This document shows, in pieces, positions 1 through 8,494 of a DNA stretch of 64,000 bases (position 1 is the stretch's first letter; every line of letters starts with the position of its first letter). The stretch is from Ruminococcus sp. UBA3665 (lineage in GTDB: Bacteria; Bacillota; Clostridia; Oscillospirales; Ruminococcaceae): contig DFJS01000004.1 of NCBI GenBank assembly GCA_002373165.1, forward strand, positions 18,315-82,314, read 5' to 3'. The position numbers were made by a program, and so were the translations under genes. The notes under the pieces were generated by a model. The model had not been told where the DNA came from, searched no databases, and was given only the letters and a program-made list of their open reading frames with translations.

Positions 1-10
1 AAATTATGAC

Positions 11-40
11 AAAAAAGCACTCCCGGAGTTTCGGGAGTGC
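11..40 (-). terminator. Rho-independent terminator of pheST
   Basis: A 9-bp stem (GCACTCCCG / CGGGAGTGC, 17-25 with 32-40) has a 6-base loop. On the minus strand it is followed by a run of T (A's at 11-16). It lies just past the pheT stop codon and should end the pheS-pheT transcript. Confidence 0.9.
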
Positions 41-57
41 AGTAATTGGATAAAATT

Positions 58-2499
58 TTATTTGGAACGCAGTTCCGCACCCAGTTTTTTGCGCAGAACT
101 TTGGTTACGCCTTCGGCACAGGATTCGATTTCGCTGGAAGTCAGCGTTTTTTCCAGAGAACCGATGACTAAGCGTACTGTGACGGATTTTTTGCCTTCCG
201 GCACCTGTTTGCCCTTGTATTCTTCCACGAAAGAAACGGACTGCAATAAGCTGCCCTGCTTTTTCTTGGAAAGAATTACATCGCGGATTTCGTCCCACTT
301 GACAGAATCTTCCACCAGCATGGAGAGATCATAATCCATCATAGGATATTCCGGCAGATGGGTGAATTCGTTTGTTCTGGAAGTAAACGGCTTCAGCAGT
401 TCGGCATCCAGTTCAAACAGCAGGACGGCACTGTTCTTGATACCGGATTCCAGCGCGGCCTTTTTGGAAAGCAGAGCGAAATCGCCGACTTTTACATCGC
501 CGCGGAAGATGTTCAGCCATACAACGGCATCTGCCCAGACGGGCTTTTCTTCCTGCCGGAAACTGAGGGCTTCCATGTGGGTATAACGCGCCATATTTTC
601 AAGCACGCCCTTTGCCTGACGGAACAGACTGCTGATATTTTTATAATCGCCGGCAAATGCGCCGCCGATGTGCTTTCTCTGTTCGGGGAGCTGTTCGGAC
701 TGGTCATACCGGGACGTATAATTACGGTCGAAGAAAACTCTTGCGCCTTCAAAAACGGAAAATTCGCTGTAATAGCGCAGATTTCCGGCCACAGCCTTCA
801 CCAGATTGGGCAGAAGCGACGAACGGATATATTTTTCCGTGGGAGAAGGCGGCGTGGAAATCGCCAGCATACCCTCCGTACTTCCCAGTACAGCCTGGAT
901 ATACTGATCTTCCATCCACGGATAAGTGAAGATTTCCTGCATACCGCAGCGGAATGCAAGATATTCCTTGATTTTGCGTTCCAGATCGATTTCCAGCTGA
1001 TTGACTGCTCCCGTGAAGGAAGTTGTAATCTTTTCGCCGTCGAAATTCTCATAGCCGTACATACGGGCGACTTCTTCCATGATATCATCTTTAATAGAAA
1101 TATCGCCTGTGGAACGCCATGTGGGAACCGTTACATGCATGATATCTTCATGGAATTCTGTTGCAAAGCCCAGCCGGCCGAGTACTTCCGTCAGGGTATC
1201 CTGTGAAAATTCCTTGCCGAGACGATGTTCCAGCCAGCTGACGGGCACATCGATTTCCTGCTGAACAAGCTTTTCCGGATAACTGTCCGAAAATGCCTTG
1301 ATTTCCATTTCCGGATAAATTTCCTTAAATAGCTCTATCGCCATGGAAAGTGCCTGATCGCAGCGTTCGGGATCGATAGCCTTTTCATATCTTGCAGAAG
1401 CTTCGGTTCTGTTCTCGTATCTGAGTGCGGTTCTCCGGATGCCTGCGGCATTGAAGTTAGCGACTTCCAGAATGACTTTATTTGTTTCCGGCAGAACGGA
1501 ATCTTTCGAGCCGCCCATGACTCCGGCAAGGCCGACTGCGCTTTCAGTATCGGCAATGACTAAATCATCAGAAGTCAGTTCCAGTTTTTTATCATTCAGC
1601 AGGAGCAGTTCTTCCTTGTCAGCCGCGCGGCGGACAACGATATTTCCCTTGATATGATCGGCATCGAAGGCATGTGTCGGCTGACCGGTTGCCAGCATGA
1701 CATAATTTGTAATATCCACAAGGGCGTTAATCGGTCTCATGCCGACTTTCCAGATTCTGTTCCGCATCTGCCACGGAGAAGGCTTGACAGAAAGATTTTC
1801 AATTTCTGCGCCGATATATCTGGGGCATCTTTCGAAGTCCTGCACTTCCACTTTCATTGCCGGAATGCCGGAAGCATCAAATTTCTTGATTTCCTTCAGG
1901 GGGAGGTGATACAGTGCGGCAATTTCGCGGGCGATTCCGTAATGTCCCCATAAATCGGGACGATTTGTCATAGATTTATTATCAATTTCCAAGATAATAT
2001 CATTCAGGTCGAGGGCATCTGCAAGCGGTGTTCCGGCAGGGACATCGAAGGCTGACAAATCTGTAATTTCGGCTTCTTCCTTCGCCGGGAACAGGTCAGC
2101 AAGGCCGATTTCGGATGATGCACAAATCATGCCGAAACTCTCTACTCCGCGAAGCTTAGCATTTTTGATCACGACGGGTTCGCCTTCGCCGTGCCAGCGG
2201 ACAACGGCACCCGGACAAGCGACTGCTACTCTCATGCCTTCTGCAAGATTCGAGCCTCCGCAGACGATTTCTTTGATTTCTCCGCCGATATCGGTTTTAC
2301 AAATCCGGAGCTTATCCGCATTCGGATGGGGCAGTACTTCCTGAATCACGCCGACAATTAATTTATCAAAGCTTTCTGCCAGCGGTCTGACATCCTCGAC
2401 TTCTACCGTAGACATGGTTAAATCATAAGCGAGCTGCTTCAAGTCCAAATCATCCGGAAAAGCGACATAATCTTTCATCCAGTTTAATGATAATTTCAT
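58..2499 (-). CDS. pheT: phenylalanyl-tRNA synthetase beta subunit
   Basis: This is the beta chain of the alpha2-beta2 enzyme that charges tRNA-Phe; it recognises the tRNA and carries the B3/B4 editing region. The 813-residue length is normal for bacterial PheT. The N-terminus (MKLSLNWMKDYV) is typical. It is followed by the tRNA-binding OB fold (from about residue 40, with HPNADKL and CGGSNL), the B3/B4 and B5 regions, and a C-terminal ferredoxin-like anticodon-binding domain (around 720-813). A GGAGG sits 8-9 bases before the ATG, in the 15-base gap after pheS, so the two are co-transcribed. A terminator follows directly. All domains appear intact. Confidence 0.97.
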   Translation of the reverse strand: MKLSLNWMKDYVAFPDDLDLKQLAYDLTMSTVEVEDVRPLAESFDKLIVGVIQEVLPHPNADKLRICKTDIGGEIKEIVCGGSNLAEGMRVAVACPGAVVRWHGEGEPVVIKNAKLRGVESFGMICASSEIGLADLFPAKEEAEITDLSAFDVPAGTPLADALDLNDIILEIDNKSMTNRPDLWGHYGIAREIAALYHLPLKEIKKFDASGIPAMKVEVQDFERCPRYIGAEIENLSVKPSPWQMRNRIWKVGMRPINALVDITNYVMLATGQPTHAFDADHIKGNIVVRRAADKEELLLLNDKKLELTSDDLVIADTESAVGLAGVMGGSKDSVLPETNKVILEVANFNAAGIRRTALRYENRTEASARYEKAIDPERCDQALSMAIELFKEIYPEMEIKAFSDSYPEKLVQQEIDVPVSWLEHRLGKEFSQDTLTEVLGRLGFATEFHEDIMHVTVPTWRSTGDISIKDDIMEEVARMYGYENFDGEKITTSFTGAVNQLEIDLERKIKEYLAFRCGMQEIFTYPWMEDQYIQAVLGSTEGMLAISTPPSPTEKYIRSSLLPNLVKAVAGNLRYYSEFSVFEGARVFFDRNYTSRYDQSEQLPEQRKHIGGAFAGDYKNISSLFRQAKGVLENMARYTHMEALSFRQEEKPVWADAVVWLNIFRGDVKVGDFALLSKKAALESGIKNSAVLLFELDAELLKPFTSRTNEFTHLPEYPMMDYDLSMLVEDSVKWDEIRDVILSKKKQGSLLQSVSFVEEYKGKQVPEGKKSVTVRLVIGSLEKTLTSSEIESCAEGVTKVLRKKLGAELRSK

Positions 2500-2514
2500 G
2501 ATTTTTTCCTCCTG

Positions 2515-3552
2515 TTATTTGAACTGCTGCAAGAATCTCAGGTCAGCACTGTGGAACAGACGGACATCATCCACGCCATAGCGCATCATGACAAGGCGGT
2601 CAAGGCCGATATTGACATAGAAGCCGGTAAATTCGTCCGGGTTCAGGCCGGCCGCACGGAGCACGTTAGGATGAGGCGTACCGCCGGGCATAATTTCAAT
2701 CCAGCCGACGTTCTTGCAGACACTGCATCCTTTGCCGCCGCAGACCAGGCAGCCCATATCGATTTCAAAGCCGGGTTCCACAAACGGGAAGAAGCCGATT
2801 CGCATTCTGACGGGCACTTCTCTGCCGAATACTTTGGAGAGTACGCTCTGGAGCATAATTTTTCCGGAAGCAAAATCGATATTTTTATCGACAATCAAAG
2901 CTTCATACTGGAAAAATGCTCTTTCGTGACGTGCATCAGTCGTTTCGTTTCTGTAAACTCTGCCGGGGTAAACAAATCTGTAAGGCGGCTTATGGGTCTG
3001 CATATAGCGGACGCTTCCGCCGGTCAGATGCGGCCGGAGACAGAGTTTTTCGTTTGTTGCGCCGGTATCATGTCCGGCCAGCCAGTAAGTATCCATGCTT
3101 TCGCGGGCGGGATGATTAGGCGGGAAATTCAGCTTATCAAACGCATACAATTCGCTTGTAATATCTTCTTCTTCATAAATTTCAAAGCCCAGGGAGCGGA
3201 AAGCATCGTTCAGGTCATAGCACATTTGTGTGATGGGATGCAGTCCGCCGCCGGAAGGGGCAGTACCGGGCACTGTGACATCGAAATCGGCAGGGATTTC
3301 AGAAGCTTTCAGCACCAGTTCTTCTCTCTGCTGTTCGATCAGCGCGGTCAGCCTGCCTTTGATCTCGTTGACAATGCGGCCGATTTCGGGGCGTTCGGAT
3401 TTGTCAAGCTTAGGCATTTCTTTCATAATTTCGGTCAGAGAGCCCTGTTTTCCGAGCAGAGATGCCTTGACTTCCTGCAAATTAGTCTCATTTGCAGCAG
3501 CAAGGATTTTCTCTCTGCCTTCCCGGAGCAGAGCTTCCAGTTTTTCTTTCAC
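2515..3552 (-). CDS. pheS: phenylalanyl-tRNA synthetase alpha subunit
   Basis: This is the catalytic class II subunit that activates phenylalanine and transfers it to tRNA-Phe. It has 345 residues, a usual length. An N-terminal coiled-coil arm (about 1-85) is followed by the class II core. Motif 2 is visible as RFVYPGRVYRNE, and the motif 3 region as GLDRLVMMRYG near the C-terminus. The region just before motif 3 has a cysteine cluster (CLVCGGKGCSVCKNVGW), as in many PheS. The start codon is GTG, with GGAGG 8 bases upstream. Promoter and pheT are immediately adjacent. There is no room for a T-box leader. Confidence 0.97.
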   Translation of the reverse strand: MKEKLEALLREGREKILAAANETNLQEVKASLLGKQGSLTEIMKEMPKLDKSERPEIGRIVNEIKGRLTALIEQQREELVLKASEIPADFDVTVPGTAPSGGGLHPITQMCYDLNDAFRSLGFEIYEEEDITSELYAFDKLNFPPNHPARESMDTYWLAGHDTGATNEKLCLRPHLTGGSVRYMQTHKPPYRFVYPGRVYRNETTDARHERAFFQYEALIVDKNIDFASGKIMLQSVLSKVFGREVPVRMRIGFFPFVEPGFEIDMGCLVCGGKGCSVCKNVGWIEIMPGGTPHPNVLRAAGLNPDEFTGFYVNIGLDRLVMMRYGVDDVRLFHSADLRFLQQFK

Positions 3553-3598
3553 AAATCATTCCTCCATTTCGTGAATACAATCAGATTAGAACTTTTTT

Positions 3599-3627
3599 AT
3601 TATAGCATATTCTGCCGGAGCTGTCAA
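3599..3627 (-). promoter_or_regulatory. sigmaA-type promoter of pheST
   Basis: On the minus strand a perfect TTGACA (3622-3627) is followed by a 17-base spacer and a perfect TATAAT (3599-3604) with an extended TGC before the -10. The -35 box overlaps the stop codon of the upstream gene. The resulting leader is only about 40 bases. Confidence 0.85.
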
Positions 3628-5417
3628 GAATTTTTGTTTTCCTGATAAGATTTCCAGGCGGCGCGGATCCAGTCCGGAACGCCGAAGTCATACTTCATTT
3701 CTTCCGGTTTTAAACTGCCGGGGATTGAGATCATAGAAAGATACTGGTAGACCTCAGAGGGTTCTTTCGTGAGTGCGGTAAAAATTTCTATGCTTAGATT
3801 ATAGCGTTCAAACAGCGGCCGGAAGCGTTCTTCATAGACAGAGGTACTGTTAATCAGGCACAGTTTCTGCACAAGGCGGATTAATTTATTCTGGATACGG
3901 GATACATGGTCTTTGGAATAGCCCAGTTTTTTAGAAATTTCCGTAAGGGATTTTCCTTCCATTTTCATGCGGATAACTTCGATATGCTGGTCTTTTTCCT
4001 CTGTGTTTTCTTTTAAGAATTCCAGTACAGAAGGATATTTGAGAATATAATATTCGCCGCGGGTTTCATAAATTCTGTCAAATTCCTTCATTTCCTCAAG
4101 GATTTCTGTCAGGATTTTTTTATCCATAGAGAGGGGCATATCTTCCCTCAGCATTGTTTCAGAGAGGCCGGACATCTGACGGTTGCGGATCAGGCCGGTA
4201 ATATATCTGTCAAGCAGTGTACGGATATGTTTTTCCTGGTACCAGGCTTTATAGCAGTTTTCTCTGGTACGGTTTTTTTCCGGCAGGACAGAGCAGAGAT
4301 ATAATTTCAGCGCGCGCTGTTTGGACGGTTCAATATTAATATAGGCAATTTCTTCCAGGAACTCGTCCAGATAGGCCGTCACTTCTTTGGGCACGGGCTT
4401 GACAGCAGGATATTCAGGATTTTCTTTAAAATGCTTATAGCGGCGGATTTCATGCAGCGTTCTTTCATCCATATACGGAATATTCCGGATTTGTTCGTCA
4501 TCCACCTGCACCAGCTGACGGGAACTGCGGATATGGCCGCGCAGCAGACTGTTTTTGGCCTTGACAGAGAGCGGCATTTCATCCACATAGACAATTTCTT
4601 CTTCGGCGAGCATTTCTTCTGTCATAGGCGTAAGGAGTTCTTCTGTTTCTTCGTCAAACTCCGGAAGCTCTTCTTCTTCCTTGTCCCAGTCGGTAACAGA
4701 AGGGATTTCCGGCAGATATTCGGCCTCTTCATCCATCAGGGGTTCCTGGTCATAGGCATTGCCGGGCATAGAGAGCATATCCATCTCGCTGAGGTCCAGC
4801 ACGGAAGGAATCCGGGGAAGAAGCTCTTCTACTGCCATATCGCCGGTAAATTCCTGATCGGGGCGTTCCGGCACTTCGATGGCAGCAGATTTTCCTTTTT
4901 CGCTGCCAAAAGAATAAAAATCTGAGATTTCCGGCAGAGTTTCCGGGTCGGAGCTTTTTTTCTCTGTGGGTTCGGCCTCGTCCAGAAACGAAGGGATGGC
5001 AGGGATAGCATCCTCTTCTGTTTCCTGAGAAAGCAAAAGAATATCAGGCGCAATTTCGGGACTGGGTTCATCAAAAGCCGGGTCTGAAAAAGAGGGAATT
5101 TCAATCATTTCTTCTTTTTTTTCTGTTTCTTCTGAAGAAAAGACAGGAATTTCCGGCAGGATTTCTTTCCGGGTATTTTCGTCTTCCAGGTCGTCGATTA
5201 TTTGGGCAGCGGATTCGATATCCAGCGTATCCAGCCCGGAAAAAGACGGGATATCCAGCACAGCTTCGGGTTCTGTCCCGAGCATTTCGGCAAACGGGAA
5301 AGAGTTTGCCATATCTTCCAGTTCCAGAGTATCGATATTAGAAATAGAAGGCACTTCGGGCAAATCCGGAATCTGATTTGATTTCATCTGTGCATTGTTC
5401 TTTTTTTCGTTTTTCAT
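3624..5417 (-). CDS. acidic repeat protein with alpha-CTD-like and sigma4-like segments
   Basis: Unrecognised protein of 597 residues. The first ~270 residues are acidic, low-complexity and probably disordered, with about nine spaced copies of a motif close to LPEIPSF. Around residues 284-325 the sequence follows the RNA polymerase alpha C-terminal domain pattern: NSLLRGHIRS, then QLVQVDDEQIRNIP, then LHEI. Around 483-517 lies a helix-turn-helix (SLTEISKKLGYSKDHVSRIQ) like sigma-70 region 4. No membrane segment is seen. The inference is a DNA- or polymerase-binding regulator; the two domain calls rest on motif reading only. It has its own promoter and a GGAG ribosome site. pheST starts right after it. 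Confidence 0.8.
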   Translation of the reverse strand: MKNEKKNNAQMKSNQIPDLPEVPSISNIDTLELEDMANSFPFAEMLGTEPEAVLDIPSFSGLDTLDIESAAQIIDDLEDENTRKEILPEIPVFSSEETEKKEEMIEIPSFSDPAFDEPSPEIAPDILLLSQETEEDAIPAIPSFLDEAEPTEKKSSDPETLPEISDFYSFGSEKGKSAAIEVPERPDQEFTGDMAVEELLPRIPSVLDLSEMDMLSMPGNAYDQEPLMDEEAEYLPEIPSVTDWDKEEEELPEFDEETEELLTPMTEEMLAEEEIVYVDEMPLSVKAKNSLLRGHIRSSRQLVQVDDEQIRNIPYMDERTLHEIRRYKHFKENPEYPAVKPVPKEVTAYLDEFLEEIAYINIEPSKQRALKLYLCSVLPEKNRTRENCYKAWYQEKHIRTLLDRYITGLIRNRQMSGLSETMLREDMPLSMDKKILTEILEEMKEFDRIYETRGEYYILKYPSVLEFLKENTEEKDQHIEVIRMKMEGKSLTEISKKLGYSKDHVSRIQNKLIRLVQKLCLINSTSVYEERFRPLFERYNLSIEIFTALTKEPSEVYQYLSMISIPGSLKPEEMKYDFGVPDWIRAAWKSYQENKNS

Positions 5418-5485
5418 GTGAGTTCTCCTTTATGTGCCGTTTGCATGTGTGAATCTCCTGTGCCATACAGATGTAATTCTTTAAT

Positions 5486-5514
5486 ATTATAACATAAAAT
5501 CCGGGATTAGTCAA
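5486..5514 (-). promoter_or_regulatory. sigmaA-type promoter of the acidic repeat protein gene
   Basis: TTGACT (5509-5514), a 17-base spacer and TATAAT (5486-5491) on the minus strand, giving a leader of about 60 bases before the ATG at 5417. Confidence 0.75.
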
Positions 5515-5538
5515 TATGATTTTCATGAATTTTATACA

Positions 5539-5565
5539 TAAAAAAACAGGCAGAACTCTGCCTGT
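5539..5565 (-). terminator. Rho-independent terminator of the ECF S-component gene
   Basis: An 8-bp stem ACAGGCAG / CTGCCTGT (5546-5553 with 5558-5565) has a 4-base loop and, on the minus strand, a following T run (5539-5545). It lies 12 bases past the stop of the ECF gene. Confidence 0.85.
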
Positions 5566-5577
5566 GCAAAATCAGAA

Positions 5578-6093
5578 TTACCGGGAATGGAACTGGGGGA
5601 TTCGTTTCAGAACAGTTTCATAGATTACCACAGAAGATGCAGCCCCCATAATGCCCTGCACCAGATTGGAACTCATGCCAAGCAGAGCGGCCGCCGCAGA
5701 ACTGTACAGCACAGCTTCAAAAGCGGCATAGCCCAGAATCATGATTATTTCAGCCGTACAGGCCGCCGTGACTCTTGCCGTAAAACTGCCTTTTTCACTT
5801 AATTTATGATAAATCTCATACGAAGCAAACGCCATCAGGGATTTAATAATCAGTGTAGCCGGGATATAAATTCCATAGCCGCTAATGGCATCTGCCATCG
5901 CCGAACCGATTCCGGCCGCGGCCGCGCCATAGGCTCCGCCCAGAAGCCATGCCGCAAGATTGACAAAGCAATCGCCTAAATTCAGGTAGCCTTTTGTCGG
6001 CGTAGGAATCTGAATCACAAGCGTTGCGACTGCTGTAAATGCTGCCAGCAATGCCGCGGCAGTCAGACGGCGCAGCTGCTGATGCTGTTTCAT
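5578..6093 (-). CDS. ECF transporter S component (vitamin uptake)
   Basis: Integral membrane substrate-binding subunit of an energy-coupling-factor transporter, 171 residues with about five to six hydrophobic segments. It begins MKQHQQLRRLTAAALLAAFT, carrying the Ala-rich first helix typical of S components. NLGDCFVNLAAWLLGG then matches the ECF riboflavin/HMP-type families (PF07155-like, from memory). The substrate cannot be told from sequence. The ATPases (EcfA) and EcfT are not nearby, so it probably uses a shared group II module. The start at 6093 is chosen over an upstream ATG because GAGGTGA lies 9 bases before it and the promoter would leave no room for the longer form. No riboswitch is seen in its short leader. 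Confidence 0.85.
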   Translation of the reverse strand: MKQHQQLRRLTAAALLAAFTAVATLVIQIPTPTKGYLNLGDCFVNLAAWLLGGAYGAAAAGIGSAMADAISGYGIYIPATLIIKSLMAFASYEIYHKLSEKGSFTARVTAACTAEIIMILGYAAFEAVLYSSAAAALLGMSSNLVQGIMGAASSVVIYETVLKRIPQFHSR

Positions 6094-6136
6094 AAGACAA
6101 TCACCTCGAAAAAAATATTCTGACCTGATGAAAATT

Positions 6137-6165
6137 ATTATAGCACAAAAAACAGCAAATGTCAA
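6137..6165 (-). promoter_or_regulatory. sigmaA-type promoter of the ECF S-component gene
   Basis: Perfect TTGACA (6160-6165), a 17-base spacer and perfect TATAAT (6137-6142) on the minus strand, preceded by an extended TGC. It is divergent from the aroC promoter. Confidence 0.85.
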
Positions 6166-6206
6166 CCGTTTTTTCTATATCTGTTTTCAATTGCCTGCAA
6201 TCAATC

Positions 6207-6235
6207 TTGACAAGATGAAATTTTTATGTTATACT
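6207..6235 (+). promoter_or_regulatory. sigmaA-type promoter of aroC
   Basis: TTGACA (6207-6212), a 17-base spacer and TATACT (6230-6235). The start codon lies 44 bases downstream with a short AAAGGATGATG ribosome site between. Confidence 0.85.
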
Positions 6236-6279
6236 GAATTTAATTTCTTAAATCTGTACAAAAGGATGATGATGTCATT

Positions 6280-7368
6280 ATGAAAAATACATTCGGACAA
6301 AGCGTTTCTGTCACAATTTACGGCGAAAGTCATGGGCCGGCCGTCGGCGTAGTGCTGGACGGCCTTGCGCCGGGCATTCCGGTAGAGGAAGACTTTATCC
6401 GGTCACAGCTGACACTGCGGCGGCCTTCCGGAAGCATTTCGACTGCCCGGCAGGAACCGGATCCGTTTCAGATTCTCTCCGGCGTTTACGAAGGCAAGAC
6501 GACAGGAACACCCATCAGTATTATGATTCCCAATTCTCAGACCAGAAGCAAGGACTATTCCGCCACCCGTGCGCTTGCCCGGCCGGGTCATGCCGATTAT
6601 ACTGCCTACTGCAAATATCACGGTTTTGAAGACTTCCGGGGCGGCGGTCATTTCAGCGGCCGGATTACTGCCGGACTTGTCGCCGGAGGTGCTGTTGCCA
6701 TTTCGGCTTTAAAAGCCAAAAATATCCTGATTGGTACGCATATTCAGTCCTGCGGCGGCATTGCTGACAGAGAATTCCGGAATCTTGAAGAAGATATCCG
6801 GAATCTGAACCAGAAAACATTTGCTGTTCTGGATGATGACAAGGCCGGACAGATGCAGGAAAAAATCCGGCAGACTGCCGAACAGAAAGACAGCATCGGC
6901 GGCATTCTGGAAACGGCTGTGCTGAATCTTCCGGCCGGCATCGGCGAACCGTGGTTCGATACGGCAGAGGGCGTTCTGTCTCATGCGCTGTTCAGCATTC
7001 CGGCAGTCAAGGGCGTACAGTTCGGGAATGCGTTCTCGCTGGTGAATTCCTACGGCAGTGAATATAACGATGCTTTCAGAATGCAGGAAAATCAGATTAT
7101 TACAGAGACAAATCACAATGCAGGCATCAACGGCGGCATTACCAACGGTATGCCGGTTATATTCCAGTGTGCAGTCAAGCCTACGCCTTCGATTTATCAG
7201 GCACAGAATACGGTTGATTTCTTCCGGAAAGAAGATGCTGTGCTGGAAATCAAAGGCCGCCACGATCCGGCAATCATTCACAGAGCGCGTGTCGTTGTGG
7301 ACAGTGTGACCGCACTGGTGCTGTGTGACTTGCTTGCCGGAAGATTCGGCACAGACTGGCTGGCATAA
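6280..7368 (+). CDS. aroC: chorismate synthase
   Basis: Last step of the shikimate pathway: converts EPSP to chorismate using reduced FMN. It has 362 residues, the usual bacterial length. Signature segments are visible: the N-terminal FGQSVSVTIYGESHGPAVG, LRRPSG, RPGHADYT, FRGGGHFSGR and the C-terminal GRHDP. These supply the conserved histidines and FMN/EPSP-binding arginines. It stands alone, not in an aro operon, and is expressed from its own near-consensus promoter. A very small reading frame and a bidirectional terminator follow. In this window chorismate is used further by tyrA (53.5 kb). Confidence 0.97.
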   Translation: MKNTFGQSVSVTIYGESHGPAVGVVLDGLAPGIPVEEDFIRSQLTLRRPSGSISTARQEPDPFQILSGVYEGKTTGTPISIMIPNSQTRSKDYSATRALARPGHADYTAYCKYHGFEDFRGGGHFSGRITAGLVAGGAVAISALKAKNILIGTHIQSCGGIADREFRNLEEDIRNLNQKTFAVLDDDKAGQMQEKIRQTAEQKDSIGGILETAVLNLPAGIGEPWFDTAEGVLSHALFSIPAVKGVQFGNAFSLVNSYGSEYNDAFRMQENQIITETNHNAGINGGITNGMPVIFQCAVKPTPSIYQAQNTVDFFRKEDAVLEIKGRHDPAIIHRARVVVDSVTALVLCDLLAGRFGTDWLA

Positions 7369-7407
7369 AAATCATTATTCCGGCATAGTTTATACAGGTG
7401 ATGCGCT

Positions 7408-7545
7408 GTGCAGAAGACGGAAATTCAAGTGATTCTCATTCAGCCGGAGCTTTCTCCGGAAGAAGCATGTGAAAGAAAAGCTCTGCTGGAATCTGCTGTG
7501 CAGATTTTCTCACAAGTATGCAGAAAACAGGAGCACGGAAATTAA
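7408..7545 (+). CDS. small protein of 45 residues downstream of aroC (tentative)
   Basis: A 45-codon frame starts with GTG and has AGGTGA 6 bases upstream. It reads MQKTEIQVILIQPELSPEEA at its start and ends KQEHGN. The stop codon falls in the loop of the terminator hairpin, which suits the last gene of the aroC transcript. It has no signal peptide or membrane segment and no recognised family. Coding status rests on the ribosome site and position; it could be chance. Confidence 0.4.
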   Translation: MQKTEIQVILIQPELSPEEACERKALLESAVQIFSQVCRKQEHGN

Positions 7546-7563
7546 TCCGTGTTCCTGTTTTTT
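7525..7563. terminator. bidirectional terminator between aroC and the DUF3737 gene
   Basis: A 15-bp stem (7525-7539 with 7546-7560, one G-T pair) has a 6-base loop, T's on the right and A's on the left. It can end both the rightward aroC transcript and the leftward gene that stops at 7563. Confidence 0.85.
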
Positions 7564-8417
7564 CAGATCTGTGGCTTGCGGCAGATAATTTTTGTTGCAG
7601 AAGGGTCTACCCGATGCTGTTCCAGAATCAGCTGATGAATCTGATCTGCCCGGATAATTCCCTCTGACGGATTTTTCACACTTTCAATATCCGAGGCAAT
7701 ATCCAGATCAACAGAAGCATATTCAAAGGCAAGCGTTGTATGAATCAGCTTACAGTTTTTCATTACAAGATTTTCCATATAGCAGAAGCCCTGTTCGCTT
7801 TCGATGACACAGTTGATAAATGTGATATCTTTCGAGTTCCAGCCGATATATTTTCCGGAAATATAAGAATCATACACAGTAATATTTTCACAGTTCCAGA
7901 AGGCATCGCGGCCAAGGATTTTGGCATTGCGGATTTCGGCATTTCTGACTGTATCGAATGCATAATTTCCTGTCAGCATCAGATGATGCACTTCCAGATT
8001 GCGGCAGCCTTTGGCGAAATAATCTCCGGATGCCGTGACCTGTTTCAGCTGAATATTCTGGTTTTCCCAGAGCATTTCTTCCGCATGGGGCATACTTACA
8101 TTGCGCAGAAGCAGACCGCTGCATTTGCGGAAAGTCTTCGGCGCGGCGCAGATGGAATCTGTCAGTTCGATATCATTGGCATACCAGATTCCGGCGCGGG
8201 CATCTTCTTCCAGAATGCAGTCCTGCATTTTGCATCCGTGACTGTACCAGACAGGATATCTGCTCCGGAACATACAGCCGTATAACTCGATATTCTGACT
8301 ATGTTTCAGCGGCGATTCTCCTGTTTCAAAAACTGTATCAAAAATCAGCAGATTTTCGGCATTATATAAAGCTCTTTCCGCCGTGTATAATTTCTGGTGC
8401 ACTTCGTGATAACTCAT
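7563..8417 (-). CDS. DUF3737 family right-handed beta-helix protein
   Basis: A 284-residue protein matching the DUF3737 family as remembered: an early FDTVFETGESPLKHS segment and short repeating blocks such as NIELYGCMFR, GIWYANDIEL, AFWNCENITV and YIGWNSKDIT. These blocks form a parallel beta-helix. The family's function is unknown. There is no signal peptide, so it is probably cytosolic. It is transcribed alone from a consensus promoter, with GGAG before the ATG. No neighbour suggests a role. Confidence 0.85.
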   Translation of the reverse strand: MSYHEVHQKLYTAERALYNAENLLIFDTVFETGESPLKHSQNIELYGCMFRSRYPVWYSHGCKMQDCILEEDARAGIWYANDIELTDSICAAPKTFRKCSGLLLRNVSMPHAEEMLWENQNIQLKQVTASGDYFAKGCRNLEVHHLMLTGNYAFDTVRNAEIRNAKILGRDAFWNCENITVYDSYISGKYIGWNSKDITFINCVIESEQGFCYMENLVMKNCKLIHTTLAFEYASVDLDIASDIESVKNPSEGIIRADQIHQLILEQHRVDPSATKIICRKPQI

Positions 8418-8452
8418 ATGATAATTCAGCTCCTGATTTGAGAATTTTCTAA

Positions 8453-8481
8453 ATTATACCACGATTTCCGGAAACTGTCAA
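8453..8481 (-). promoter_or_regulatory. sigmaA-type promoter of the DUF3737 gene
   Basis: Perfect TTGACA (8476-8481), a 17-base spacer and perfect TATAAT (8453-8458) on the minus strand. The -35 box ends 14 bases from the stop codon of the upstream permease gene. Confidence 0.8.
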
Positions 8482-8494
8482 GCAGGAAACTGTT

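Noticed and set aside
358..1206. 282-residue open frame on the plus strand inside pheT
   Set aside because: It is fully antisense to a well-conserved gene, has no ribosome site and no recognisable protein; it is a codon-bias shadow. Similar long antisense frames (2551-3645, 13142-13990, 42116-42994, 46155-47027) were dropped for the same reason.
3553..3598. T-box leader of pheST
   Set aside because: The leader is about 45 bases and has no specifier or antiterminator structure. hisS also has no space for one.
6094..6136. Riboswitch ahead of the ECF S-component gene
   Set aside because: The leader from promoter to ATG is only about 40 bases, too short for a known vitamin riboswitch.
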